Origin: Novosphingobium olei
Lineage (GTDB): Bacteria > Pseudomonadota > Alphaproteobacteria > Sphingomonadales > Sphingomonadaceae
Assembly (NCBI RefSeq): GCF_012927405.1
Contig: NZ_JABBGM010000017.1
Span: 1 to 49,726 of the forward strand
Length of the DNA: 49,726 nt
Direction: 5' to 3'
The first letter of the stretch is position 1. Each line of letters opens with the position of its first letter. This document shows, piece by piece, positions 42,122 to 49,616 of the stretch. The notes under the pieces were generated by a model, which searched no databases, was not told where the DNA came from, and saw only the letters and a program-made list of their open reading frames with translations. The translations under genes and the position numbers were made by a program.

Positions 42122-44137
42122 TCAGGCCGCTCGGGCTTCCGGAACGGGATCGAGGCCGTCAGCGTAAGCTGCGTCGATGGCTTCGTCGCCATTGTCATCG
42201 ACCGCATCCGTGGGGATATCCGCGGAATCTGCGGTGTCCTGCTCACCAAAGCGCATCACCTCAGGCACCCAGGCGAGCGCCCGGTCGCGGACCTCGACTT
42301 CGGTAATGGTCGTCCCGGCAAAGACCCGTTCGGCGCTCATGGCGAGGTCACGCTTCTTGACCGACGCGAACCGGCTCGAAAGCTCAGGGCCGCCAACGTC
42401 GCCCAAGGCATCGAGGATCACCTGCTTCGACACCCTGTCGAAGTAGTTCGCAGCCGTCGGTCGCCACCAGCGGGCCATGTCGATGCCAACAATGCCGCCA
42501 AGGTGGTCGATGAAGCCAATGCGCCGGTCACCCTCGAGGTTCAGGCTGGCTTCGAGCGTACGGCCGACCAGGAAGCCCAGCCAACTTGCGCGGGCTTCGT
42601 CATCGAGACTGCGGAAAAGATCGAACCGGGCAACCGGATTTTCGCCGGCGCGCCAGCTTTCATCGAGACTGGCCCGAAACTCGGCCAAGCCTGCACTAGC
42701 CGGAGCATCAGCGGGTTCAAAACCGATGATCGGGCCGTTCGGCACGCCACCGCGCAAGGTCGAGGCGGCCTTGTTCTTCCAGTCGGTCGTGTCTGCATCG
42801 GCAAGCGTGAAGACAAGCACGTCGAGGGCGAGCGAGGGATCGGACGCCACATGGAGCGACAGCACATCGCGCCGCTGCATGGCGAGCTCATCGACAAGCC
42901 GCTTCGAAAGCACCGATCGGCGCGGACCGACTGCACCCTTTTCCGTGACGGCCTCGACGCCATCGTCGTCGTCACCGTCGGGCCGAGGGGCGCCTTCTCC
43001 GTAGAATACCGGCTGCAGCACGGGCGTGCCGTCGCGACCGAGCGTCAGGATCATGCCCGCCTGTGGCCGCAGCTCAGGCGCAATGATCTGTGGGCGATCA
43101 CGAATGGTGCGGCTTTCATGGTCGATCCGCTCGATTTCAATCTCGGCAGCAGCGATCGCATCGTCGTTGCTATCTTCGTCTTCCAGGATGGCCGCCTGCT
43201 CGTCGTAAGCGGCATCGAGGACTTCCAATTGCGCGACATCATCGTCCGACAAGGGAGCCGGCTCGCTGACGAGCCTCGTCAGGCCCGTGGTCAGTTCATG
43301 GTTGGCGTAGTTGTCGAGCGTCGGGCGAACCCAGGCCAGGCCGTGTTGTTCGGCCAGGGCACGCGCCTCGGCTTCCATGCGCGCGGTCGCGAGTTGCTCG
43401 AGCAGGGCGACGTCGAGCCACGCCTCACTGTCTTCATCATCAAAGAGTTCGCGCTCGATGCGGCCGCCAGCGGCTTCATAGTCTTCGCGGCCCACAAGGC
43501 GCGCGCGCGGATCGTTGCCGCGCACGGTCTCGGACAGGACCATGCGCCGGATGCTGGCTGCATTGAGCGCGTAGTACGACGTGGACATCTGCCCAAACAC
43601 GCGCGCCTGGATCTCGCGATCCGAGGTCGCCCCGAACGCCTTGGCAAGATCGAGCGTGATCTCGCCGGTGGCCAGAGCCTCGAACACGACAGGCGCCAGG
43701 TTTGCGAGCCGCAGTCGTCCTTCGACGAAGCGCACGGTCAGCCCGAAGCGCCGGGCGACATCCTCGGCGCGCGCGCCTTCGGCAACCAGCGTCGCGAAAG
43801 CCTGCGCCTCGTCTGCCGGGTTCATGTTCAATCGTTGGAAGTTCTCGGTGAGGCTCGATTCCACGGCGTTCGCATCATCGGCATCGAGCACCAGACAGGC
43901 CACCGGATGATCGCGCGGCAAAACCTTGTCGTCGGCAAGCGCCGTCAGCGCCTGGCGCCGGCGTTCGCCGGCTTCGACCGTGTAGCGCCCCTTGGGGGCC
44001 GGGCGCACGACGAGGTTCTGCAAAAGGCCGACGGCCGCAATGCTGGCCTTGAGTTCGGCATCGGCCGTCGCGTCCGAATGCTTGCGCACATTGCGCGGCG
44101 AGGGCGTGAGCTTGTTGAGGGGAATTCCTGAAAGCAT
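42122..44137 (-). CDS. Large ParB/Srx-family protein
   Basis: 671 residues from ATG 44137 (MLSGIPLNKLTPSPRNVRKHSDATA), with AGGAG 7 nt upstream. The N-terminal ~100 residues are a ParB nuclease/CTPase domain (LQNLVVRP…YTVEAGERRRQALTAL, then ESSLTENFQRLNMNPADEAQAF). An HTH follows at about 120-160 (ARRFGLTVRFVEGRLRLANL). The C-terminal 450 residues, with acidic stretches (DDDDDG), are typical of the plasmid-borne version, which is much longer than chromosomal ParB. No ParA gene is next to it, so a role in partition is not assured; regulation or DNA processing is possible. Confidence 0.85.
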   Translation of the reverse strand: MLSGIPLNKLTPSPRNVRKHSDATADAELKASIAAVGLLQNLVVRPAPKGRYTVEAGERRRQALTALADDKVLPRDHPVACLVLDADDANAVESSLTENFQRLNMNPADEAQAFATLVAEGARAEDVARRFGLTVRFVEGRLRLANLAPVVFEALATGEITLDLAKAFGATSDREIQARVFGQMSTSYYALNAASIRRMVLSETVRGNDPRARLVGREDYEAAGGRIERELFDDEDSEAWLDVALLEQLATARMEAEARALAEQHGLAWVRPTLDNYANHELTTGLTRLVSEPAPLSDDDVAQLEVLDAAYDEQAAILEDEDSNDDAIAAAEIEIERIDHESRTIRDRPQIIAPELRPQAGMILTLGRDGTPVLQPVFYGEGAPRPDGDDDDGVEAVTEKGAVGPRRSVLSKRLVDELAMQRRDVLSLHVASDPSLALDVLVFTLADADTTDWKNKAASTLRGGVPNGPIIGFEPADAPASAGLAEFRASLDESWRAGENPVARFDLFRSLDDEARASWLGFLVGRTLEASLNLEGDRRIGFIDHLGGIVGIDMARWWRPTAANYFDRVSKQVILDALGDVGGPELSSRFASVKKRDLAMSAERVFAGTTITEVEVRDRALAWVPEVMRFGEQDTADSADIPTDAVDDNGDEAIDAAYADGLDPVPEARAA

Positions 44138-44191
44138 GAACTGGCTCCTGACTTGCGAGCCTCCGTGCACCGACCATCGGCCCGCCAGGCT

Positions 44192-44217
44192 CAAAGCCCC
44201 GCTCCCCCTTCCCTCCC
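44192..44217 (-). promoter_or_regulatory. Purine-rich leader block of parB-like gene
   Basis: Sense strand GGGAGGGAAGGGGGAGCGGGGCTTTG, shown here split: GGGAGGGAAGGG then GGAGCGGGGCTTTG. A similar block (AGAGGAAAGGGGGCTTT) lies at 38728-38746 before ardC, at the same 55-bp distance from the start codon. Confidence 0.35.
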
Positions 44218-44333
44218 GGCTTCGAAGGTCCTGCGGCCCGCAGTCGCCCGTGCATCCCGATGGAATTTCGCGTGGCTGGACGATGCGACCCTTGCGGGTT
44301 AGTCATTCCGCAAATTCTGGAGGGCCACTCACG

Positions 44334-44609
44334 ATGAACACTGCCGACCTCGCCGAAGCCGTTGCCAACGGCCACGGCCTGACCAAGACCGATGCACGTA
44401 AGATCGTCGATGCCGTCTTCGAGGCAATCGCGGATGCCGCCGCCAAGGGCGACGAAATTTCGTTGAATGCTTTTGGCAAGTTCAAGATCAAGGACACGCC
44501 GGCTCGTGAGGGTCGTAACCCGTCGACCGGCGCGACGATCCAAATCGCTGCTGCGCGCAAGCTGACCTTCGCGCCCGCCAAGGCGGTGAAGGACAAGATC
44601 AACGCCTAA
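44334..44609 (+). CDS. HU-family DNA-binding protein
   Basis: 91 residues, ATG behind GGAGGGCC. The whole HU/IHF fold is present: MNTADLAEAVANGHGLTKTDARKIVDAVFEAIADAAAKGDEISLNAFGKFKIKDTPAREGRNPSTG, then IQIAAARKLTFAPAKAVKD. Pro in the DNA-intercalating arm (RNPSTG) is conserved. It compacts or bends DNA; plasmid-borne copies often silence or assist element functions. It is divergent from the parB-like gene and followed by a perfect terminator. Confidence 0.93.
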   Translation: MNTADLAEAVANGHGLTKTDARKIVDAVFEAIADAAAKGDEISLNAFGKFKIKDTPAREGRNPSTGATIQIAAARKLTFAPAKAVKDKINA

Positions 44610-44615
44610 CCGATC

Positions 44616-44640
44616 GGGCGTCCGGTCCGCCCGGACGCCC
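44616..44640 (+). terminator. Terminator of HU gene
   Basis: Perfect 10-bp stem GGGCGTCCGG-TCCGC-CCGGACGCCC followed by TGCCTTCCT; it begins 6 bp past the HU stop. Confidence 0.75.
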
Positions 44641-44667
44641 TGCCTTCCTCGGGTAGATGGACGGACG

Positions 44668-44928
44668 ATGGATTTCGACGACCAGATGCAGCGCTATTTC
44701 GGGTCAACCGACCTTGGTGCGGTCAGCCCAGCGGCGCTCGAAGCGGGCAAGGAACGACTGGCCGTCGATTTCGGGCTCGAGCAGGATCGTGGTCGCAGGT
44801 TCGCGATGTGGGCGCTGATGCACATTCTCGGCAACGCCCCGGATCTCGACGTCGCCTTCAAGGAGACAAACGACCGGAACGCAGCGCGCGATTTCATGGA
44901 TATGCTGGGTCGTGTGACCGACAACTGA
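44668..44928 (+). CDS. Small conserved plasmid protein (86 aa)
   Basis: MDFDDQMQRYFGSTDLGAVSPAALEAGKERL… then FAMWALMHILGNAPDLDVAFKETNDRNAARDFMDML. It is helical and acidic. It follows the HU gene on the same strand after the terminator. No domain recognised; I associate the pair HU plus this protein with sphingomonad element backbones. A ribosome site is weak. Confidence 0.55.
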   Translation: MDFDDQMQRYFGSTDLGAVSPAALEAGKERLAVDFGLEQDRGRRFAMWALMHILGNAPDLDVAFKETNDRNAARDFMDMLGRVTDN

Positions 44929-44933
44929 GCACG

Positions 44934-45260
44934 TCAGGCCCGAAAACGCCGAACGGCGCGCTTCCATTCCCGCTCGTCGGGCCATGGCAGGATCACATCG
45001 ACAGCCGATGGCTTGGCCGTCTCGATCCTGACGGACACGACCTTTCTGCGGGTCCGGATCCCGCAGACCCTGCACCAGAAGTGGGACCGGGCCTCGGCGA
45101 AACGGTCGTCCCAGTGTCGCTGCTGGAACAGCCACCACAGACCATGCGGATTGAAGGTCGAAGCATGGCCGCACCGGCAAACGGGTTTGATCGCCTGGTG
45201 GAAGCAGGCAGCCTCAGAGATGCACGTGGCCTGGTGCGTTCCATCGGCCGCCCAGCGCAC
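44934..45260 (-). CDS. Zinc-ribbon-like hypothetical protein (108 aa)
   Basis: MRWAADGTHQATCISEAACFHQAIKPVCRCGHASTFNPHGLWWLFQQRHWDD… then FWCRVCGIRTRRKVVSVRIET. The two C-x-C/C-x-x-C pairs (C-R-C-G near 28 and C-R-V-C-G near 63) spaced by ~33 residues suggest a zinc ribbon. The C-terminus is basic (REWKRAVRRFRA). It starts 3 bp after the DUF6771 stop and is likely cotranscribed. Function unknown. Confidence 0.65.
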   Translation of the reverse strand: MRWAADGTHQATCISEAACFHQAIKPVCRCGHASTFNPHGLWWLFQQRHWDDRFAEARSHFWCRVCGIRTRRKVVSVRIETAKPSAVDVILPWPDEREWKRAVRRFRA

Positions 45261-45263
45261 TGG

Positions 45264-45446
45264 TCACAGCGCGGGAGCAAGCTGGTCATCGCCGCCAGTG
45301 TCGCGGGGTTTGTCGCTTAGAATGACCGACGCAAGTTCTTGCGCCGCATCTTCGCGCATCCGTTCATCAGGAGCGGTTATGCCGACACGCGCCCAAGCGG
45401 GCGCGGAAAGGATGGCCTGGGCTACGGTGTCATGGTCGATTCGCAT
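45264..45446 (-). CDS. DUF6771-like small protein (60 aa)
   Basis: MRIDHDTVAQAILSAPAWARVGITAPDERMREDAAQELASVILSD… matches the small DUF6771 family as I remember it (A-I-L-x-A-P-x-W-A-R-V-G-I-T-A-P). The open frame runs far upstream but that part is the complement of the SRAP gene, so the internal ATG is the only sensible start. The ribosome site is weak. It precedes the zinc-ribbon gene. Confidence 0.65.
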   Translation of the reverse strand: MRIDHDTVAQAILSAPAWARVGITAPDERMREDAAQELASVILSDKPRDTGGDDQLAPAL

Positions 45447-45545
45447 GACGCATATTGGAACATATGAGGAACATTGACGCACGACGGAGCGCCGGGCGCG
45501 TGCTCTCCGATTGACTTCCCGGCCGAGCCAAGATGAACTTCGCGC

Positions 45546-46154
45546 GTGTGCAACCTTTATAAGATGCGGGCCAACGTCGCCGAAGTCGGGCAGCTTTTTG
45601 GCGCCCGCGCGGATGTCGGCGCCAACTTTGGCGAAGAAGTCTATCCGGGTTATCCCGGCCTCGTCGTGGCGGAAGGAACAGCCCGGACGATGACCTGGGG
45701 CTTTCCGCTGACACTCAAAGGCAAGCAGGGACAGCCGCTCAAGCCCAAGGCCGTCAACAATGCCCGAGAGGACAAGCTGGCAACGCCATTCTGGCGCGAC
45801 AGCTTCGTCAAACGGCGGTGCCTGATCCCCGTCACGGCCTGGGCGGAAGCGGAAGGCCAGAAAGGACGGATGACCCGCACTTGGTATTCGCTGGCGGGTG
45901 CCGAGCTTTTCGCGGTCGCCGGCATCTGGCGACCGACCCACGAGTGGGGCGATGCCTACAGCATGGTCATGGTCGAGGGCTGCGCGCAGATGGCCGATGT
46001 CCATGACCGGATGCCGGTTGTGCTCGCGCCGGACGACTGGTCGCGCTGGCTTGCAGCCGAGCCGGACGAAGCCTTCGCGCTTTGCCGCCCGTGTCCTTAT
46101 CCGCTTACGGTGGAGCGCACAGACCAAGCCTGGGTTAGGTCACGCGGCACCTGA
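45546..46154 (+). CDS. SRAP/YedK-HMCES family protein
   Basis: 202 residues from GTG 45546, so that Cys2 (M-C-N-L-Y) becomes the N-terminal catalytic cysteine after Met removal. The other SRAP residues are N72-A-R-E (VNNAREDK), E101 (VTAWAEAEG) and H153 (DVHDRMPVVL). SRAP proteins crosslink to abasic sites in ssDNA and shield them. A copy on a mobile element suits protection of ssDNA during transfer. It is divergent from the DUF6771 gene. Confidence 0.9.
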   Translation: MCNLYKMRANVAEVGQLFGARADVGANFGEEVYPGYPGLVVAEGTARTMTWGFPLTLKGKQGQPLKPKAVNNAREDKLATPFWRDSFVKRRCLIPVTAWAEAEGQKGRMTRTWYSLAGAELFAVAGIWRPTHEWGDAYSMVMVEGCAQMADVHDRMPVVLAPDDWSRWLAAEPDEAFALCRPCPYPLTVERTDQAWVRSRGT

Positions 46155-46166
46155 GTGCCCCTGGCA

Positions 46167-46526
46167 TCAGTTCCAGCGCCTGGCGAGACCACGGCCGATC
46201 AGCCAGTCTCCGGCATCAACGCCATTGACCCTTATCAGCGCAAGGGTGCGGCCATAGCGATCAACGCCCTGGCGCACGACGACAACGCGCCCCTTGGCGA
46301 CAAAGGCGCGGAGTGCGTCGCGCGACGCATAGCCCTTCTCGAAATCACACCAGGCATAGCGAGCGCGATAGTCCTGGCACTTCGGCGAATCCGGGAGTTC
46401 CGGGGCGTCGATGTCGGCGATGCGGATGCGTTCGGATCCGCACCGGATCGTGTCGCCATCGTGGACCGACACCGATGGGCACAACGTGCTGGCGGCCCCA
46501 ATCGCAAGGAATGAAAACAAGGACAT
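46167..46526 (-). CDS. Thermonuclease-like (SNase) protein, secreted
   Basis: 119 residues. A hydrophobic start (MSLFSFLAIGAASTLC) acts as signal peptide. The Staphylococcal-nuclease-type core follows: V-H-D-G-D-T-I, then R-I-R-I-A-D-I-D-A-P-E-L, C-Q-D-Y…C-D-F-E, and V-D-R-Y-G-R-T-L-A. Asp and Arg residues of the Ca-dependent active site are recognisable. Short secreted or periplasmic versions of this kind are frequent in plasmid backbones. Convergent with the SRAP gene (12 bp apart). Confidence 0.85.
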   Translation of the reverse strand: MSLFSFLAIGAASTLCPSVSVHDGDTIRCGSERIRIADIDAPELPDSPKCQDYRARYAWCDFEKGYASRDALRAFVAKGRVVVVRQGVDRYGRTLALIRVNGVDAGDWLIGRGLARRWN

Positions 46527-46570
46527 AGGCCGCTTCTATCGTTCCCTCTGCCGCAAGGCCAGCCGGCAAC

Positions 46571-47047
46571 TCAGGACTGGTCGACACCCGATACGCCGGT
46601 GTCGTCGCCAGCGACGACCAATGGCGGGATAGTGACGTCGGCCGCATCGAAATAGGCAAGGATGGCCTCGATCGACCCGAGCCTCTCGACCATGCGCCGC
46701 GTGATGAAGACTTCATCGACCTCGTCAGCTGCGTAATATTCCGGTTCGGTGCCACGTTCGAACACGACGCGCCCGCCGCCGCATTCGCCAGAAAAGGCGC
46801 CAGACCAGCGGGCAAACGGCACCTGCTTGCCAATGCACCATCGCTTCAGGGCGTCGAAGCGCCCCCATGCGACCTCGTGCGCGTGGAGCGTCAACGACTG
46901 TCCGGGGGCGCGGTCCGCCGGATCGAAGGCTTCACCATCCCATTCAGGTGACAGATCTTCGTCCGCGATCAGCTTGAGCAAATGAGCAAAGTCTTGGGAC
47001 GACAGCGTGCCGCCGCGCGTGATCGATGCAGATACACGGTCAACCAT
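46571..47047 (-). CDS. Conserved plasmid hypothetical protein (158 aa)
   Basis: MVDRVSASITRGGTLSSQDFAHLLKLIADEDLSPEWDGEAF… then ALKRWCIGKQVPFARWSGAFSGECGGGRVVFERG. Alpha/beta protein with no motif I can name. A CAGGAGACC ribosome site precedes the ATG by about 6 nt. It lies 44 bp upstream of the thermonuclease gene on the same strand and is probably cotranscribed. Confidence 0.6.
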   Translation of the reverse strand: MVDRVSASITRGGTLSSQDFAHLLKLIADEDLSPEWDGEAFDPADRAPGQSLTLHAHEVAWGRFDALKRWCIGKQVPFARWSGAFSGECGGGRVVFERGTEPEYYAADEVDEVFITRRMVERLGSIEAILAYFDAADVTIPPLVVAGDDTGVSGVDQS

Positions 47048-47815
47048 GAGGGTCTCCTGATGTCAGGGAGTGAGGGGGTATGGACGCGGCTACACAGCGC
47101 TGGCGCGCAGGGGCACTTGCACAAACTGCAACGACACTTACACCCTTCGCACTTGCAGCATCGACGTGCGACGTTCAGAGAGGTCGTGCCTTTCAGGCAT
47201 CCTCTCCCAAACTTTCAAGGCCGGTCTTCTGATCGGCCTTTTCTTTTGCTGCAGAGTGGATGGCGCACCACCCAGCAGGTTGCGAACACGGGCGAAATGA
47301 TCGAGGCAGCGCGAATAACCGTCAGTTGGCGCCTCGATTCCCGCCGTTCCGACGCTCGGATCATCGGATAGAGACCTGCCGCTCCTTCACATCGACGGAC
47401 TGATCTCGGATTGACGAGACTTGGGACTTTGCGGTCATTCCTGCGACCGTCAGCAAATGGCGGTTTTCGGCTGGATCGGTCGTTTACGAGACATCGGGTC
47501 GCGACGAAGGCACGACGACGGTTGGGCCGGGACCCGACCGATGCCTTCGGGGTTGTCGACAGTCGAAGGCTGCCATTCCTAAAGGCTGACGGCGAGCAGC
47601 AACTACCGCCTCAATGTACGCCGTCCCGCACTCCAGCAAGAAATCTTGCAAGCTACCGCTATTTGACGTCGCGCTCGAGCGTGGCGAGCGCGGGTAGGAT
47701 ATGACGTCGCGCAGATACACGGTAACGGTGCAGCCATGGGAGCTCGCATAAACGTCTGGCAGGCTATTTTTCTAGACGGCGTGGAGGCCGAGTGTTGGCG
47801 GTACGCCATGTCTTG
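47048..47815. other. Gene-free stretch holding a structured RNA candidate
   Basis: No family-like reading frame. The left part carries two hairpins and a U-tract (next entry); the rest, to 47815, looks unremarkable. Confidence 0.5.
47178..47247 (+). ncRNA. Two hairpins with terminator: possible small RNA 3' end
   Basis: GAGAGG-tcg-TGCC-TTTCA-GGCA-t-CCTCTC (47178-47206) is followed after 10 nt by AAGGCCG-N10-CGGCCTT (47217-47240) and TTCTTTTG. No plus-strand gene lies within 1 kb upstream, so the terminator would end an independent short transcript or a leftover of a lost gene. Confidence 0.4.
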
Positions 47816-48103
47816 TTACCGCGCCCCCTGCCGGGCCTGCTCATCATTTGGCTTGAACGTGACCACGCTGGCGAGATCGACATTGCGGTAATTGCCACTC
47901 CCATCCAATTCCCAATCGAAGCTCACAGTTTCGGCCTTGTAGACGAACTTTCCCGACCAAGACGCCAGAAGGGAATATGTCTCGCCGCCGACTGTAAGGA
48001 TGTGCTGGTGCAAAGCGCCGCGATTACTGCCCCGGCTCGGACGGCGCGATTTGTCCTTGAGATAAGCCGCGTAATGTTCGACTTCTGCTTTTTCCACCCG
48101 CAC
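47816..48103 (-). CDS. Hypothetical protein (95 aa) divergent from nuclease-like gene
   Basis: A GTG start at 48103 with GAGG 8 nt upstream. MRVEKAEVEHYAAYLKDKSRRPSRG…HILTVGGETYSLLASWSGKFVYKAETVSFDWELD… suggests a small beta-rich protein. No match known. It is divergent from the PD-(D/E)XK-like gene across 35 bp, which may mean shared control. Confidence 0.55.
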   Translation of the reverse strand: MRVEKAEVEHYAAYLKDKSRRPSRGSNRGALHQHILTVGGETYSLLASWSGKFVYKAETVSFDWELDGSGNYRNVDLASVVTFKPNDEQARQGAR

Positions 48104-48138
48104 GCTTGGCTACCTCTTGATCGGAATGTTCGAACTTC

Positions 48139-48669
48139 ATGCCAGACCAGACAGACGATCCTAAAGCCGCACTGGAAATATTCGCCGAAGCGGTTGTGGA
48201 GCTGCTCCAGGATGCAGAGCTCATTTATGCAAATCCTGGAGAGCGGGCGATTGTCGCGCGCCTGGTGCAACTTCTGCCGTCGAGATTTCCAGGCTGGTCG
48301 GTTGGAAGCGAATGGAACCGCCGGGAGGATGTGGCGAAGCGCCTCCGCCACGGCGTTACCGAAGACGACCTTGTCCGCGAAGGGCTGATCGTCCCCGACA
48401 TCATCGTTCACCGCGTCGGCAAGCGCGAGAACCTCCTGATCATTGAAGTGAAGAAGGCGAACAACAAACACTATGATGGCGACATCTGGAAGCTGGAAGG
48501 CATGACCGACCAGCGCGGTGACTATGGCTATGCGGCCGGCCTGCATATCGCCCTCGACCTTCCCGCCGGTCAGGTAAGACTCTGCGATGTATATGTGAAC
48601 GGCGAGCAGGATCCGGACCTTGGCGATTGGATGCGGACGCTGCTGCCATATGCGGCGGCGGGCGTGTGA
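48139..48669 (+). CDS. PD-(D/E)XK-like nuclease-fold protein
   Basis: 176 residues. It has the order of the restriction-endonuclease fold: a helix with an early Glu (E35), E58 in a strand (GWSVGSEWN), D87 in V-P-D-I-I-V, then E103-V-K105 in L-L-I-I-E-V-K-K. That is the D…ExK site. It resembles small uncharacterised nuclease-like proteins next to defence genes, not a known restriction enzyme. Its stop overlaps the following ATG (TGATG), so the two proteins are coupled. ATG at 48139 has only a weak ribosome site. Confidence 0.65.
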   Translation: MPDQTDDPKAALEIFAEAVVELLQDAELIYANPGERAIVARLVQLLPSRFPGWSVGSEWNRREDVAKRLRHGVTEDDLVREGLIVPDIIVHRVGKRENLLIIEVKKANNKHYDGDIWKLEGMTDQRGDYGYAAGLHIALDLPAGQVRLCDVYVNGEQDPDLGDWMRTLLPYAAAGV

Positions 48670-49610
48670 TGGAGCGCAAGGAGGGGCTCGCGCTTGGTCC
48701 CACGTCTCCGATCCTGAACCTCAACGGCATTCCGACGCTTTTTCGCGACGGTGCCAACGGCGATTGTTTTTGGCAGGAGCCGCATGGAAGCTGGCGACCC
48801 GTCCAAGATGACGGCCTTTACGCCGTTGAGGCGGAATGCCTCGCACTGCACAACGATCTGGCCGTCAAGATCTTCGGCGACATCAAGCGCTATCACGCCT
48901 TACTCCACATAGCGCCGCCGTTCCTCAATCAGGCGGGTCTCAACTCCGAGGCGGCTATGGGAAGAGACGCCTTCGAGGCGGCTCTGGTCAAGCTTGCCAG
49001 CTTTCCCGATCTCAATCGGCTCCTCTATCTTTATGACAGTAGGGTGCTCGTCTCGGCGATTCAGGAGTGCACCAAGGAAGTGTCCCAACTCACCGGCGAA
49101 TTCTATCGCATCTTCAATCTAGAACCATTTTTTACGCCCGGCATTCCACAGGAGGACGGGACGCGCTGGAGCACTTCACCGACGGTCACGATGCTATTTT
49201 CCACCCTAGGCTTCCTTTTCATTCGGCTGCACAGCCTGCTCGACTATGTTGCCAAGCTAGCGCGCGAAGTCGAATGTATGCCGACGAATTTCAGCAGCTA
49301 CCCGAAGCTCGCTTCGTCCAACTTCCTGTTCGGGGGGCGCAAGCGATTGAAGCTGAACAATACTGCCGGGACGCTGTTCGAGGCGTGTGCCGAGGTTGCC
49401 GAGATTGAGGTGGTCCGCAACTTGCTGATCCATGATGGCCTGCTCGACGATACGCCCAAGGCCTATGAGGTCATCGAGAAGGGCCAAGCGATCGAGCGTT
49501 TCGTGCTGATGCCGGATCGCAAGAATGGCCAGTTCGAAAGGTTCAGGAACCGGCACCGGTTCTATGGCCGGGAGGACAGGATCAATCTGCGGCTGATGAC
49601 ATTGTGTTGA
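48669..49610 (+). CDS. Hypothetical protein with HEPN-like R-x4-H motif (313 aa)
   Basis: Starts at ATG 48669, overlapping the stop of the nuclease-like gene by one base. MERKEGLALGPTSPILNLNGIPTLFRDGANGDC… leads into a long helical middle (YHALLHIAPPFLNQAG, LLYLYDSRVLVSAIQECTKEV, GFLFIRLHSLLDYVAKLAREV). Near the C-terminus, R250-N-L-L-I-H255 fits the R-x4-6-H motif of HEPN RNases. I cannot assign a family. If HEPN-like, the R-x4-H pair would be an RNA-cleaving site. No transmembrane segment is predicted. Confidence 0.55.
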   Translation: MERKEGLALGPTSPILNLNGIPTLFRDGANGDCFWQEPHGSWRPVQDDGLYAVEAECLALHNDLAVKIFGDIKRYHALLHIAPPFLNQAGLNSEAAMGRDAFEAALVKLASFPDLNRLLYLYDSRVLVSAIQECTKEVSQLTGEFYRIFNLEPFFTPGIPQEDGTRWSTSPTVTMLFSTLGFLFIRLHSLLDYVAKLAREVECMPTNFSSYPKLASSNFLFGGRKRLKLNNTAGTLFEACAEVAEIEVVRNLLIHDGLLDDTPKAYEVIEKGQAIERFVLMPDRKNGQFERFRNRHRFYGREDRINLRLMTLC

Positions 49611-49616
49611 GTAGCG

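Noticed and set aside
42038..44131. 697-codon plus-strand frame over the parB-like gene
   Set aside because: A mirror of a high-GC gene with the ParB signature; Arg/His-rich and without domain features.
45447..46127. Long upstream extension of the DUF6771-like frame on the minus strand
   Set aside because: It is the complement of the SRAP gene; only the last 60 codons resemble a real family.
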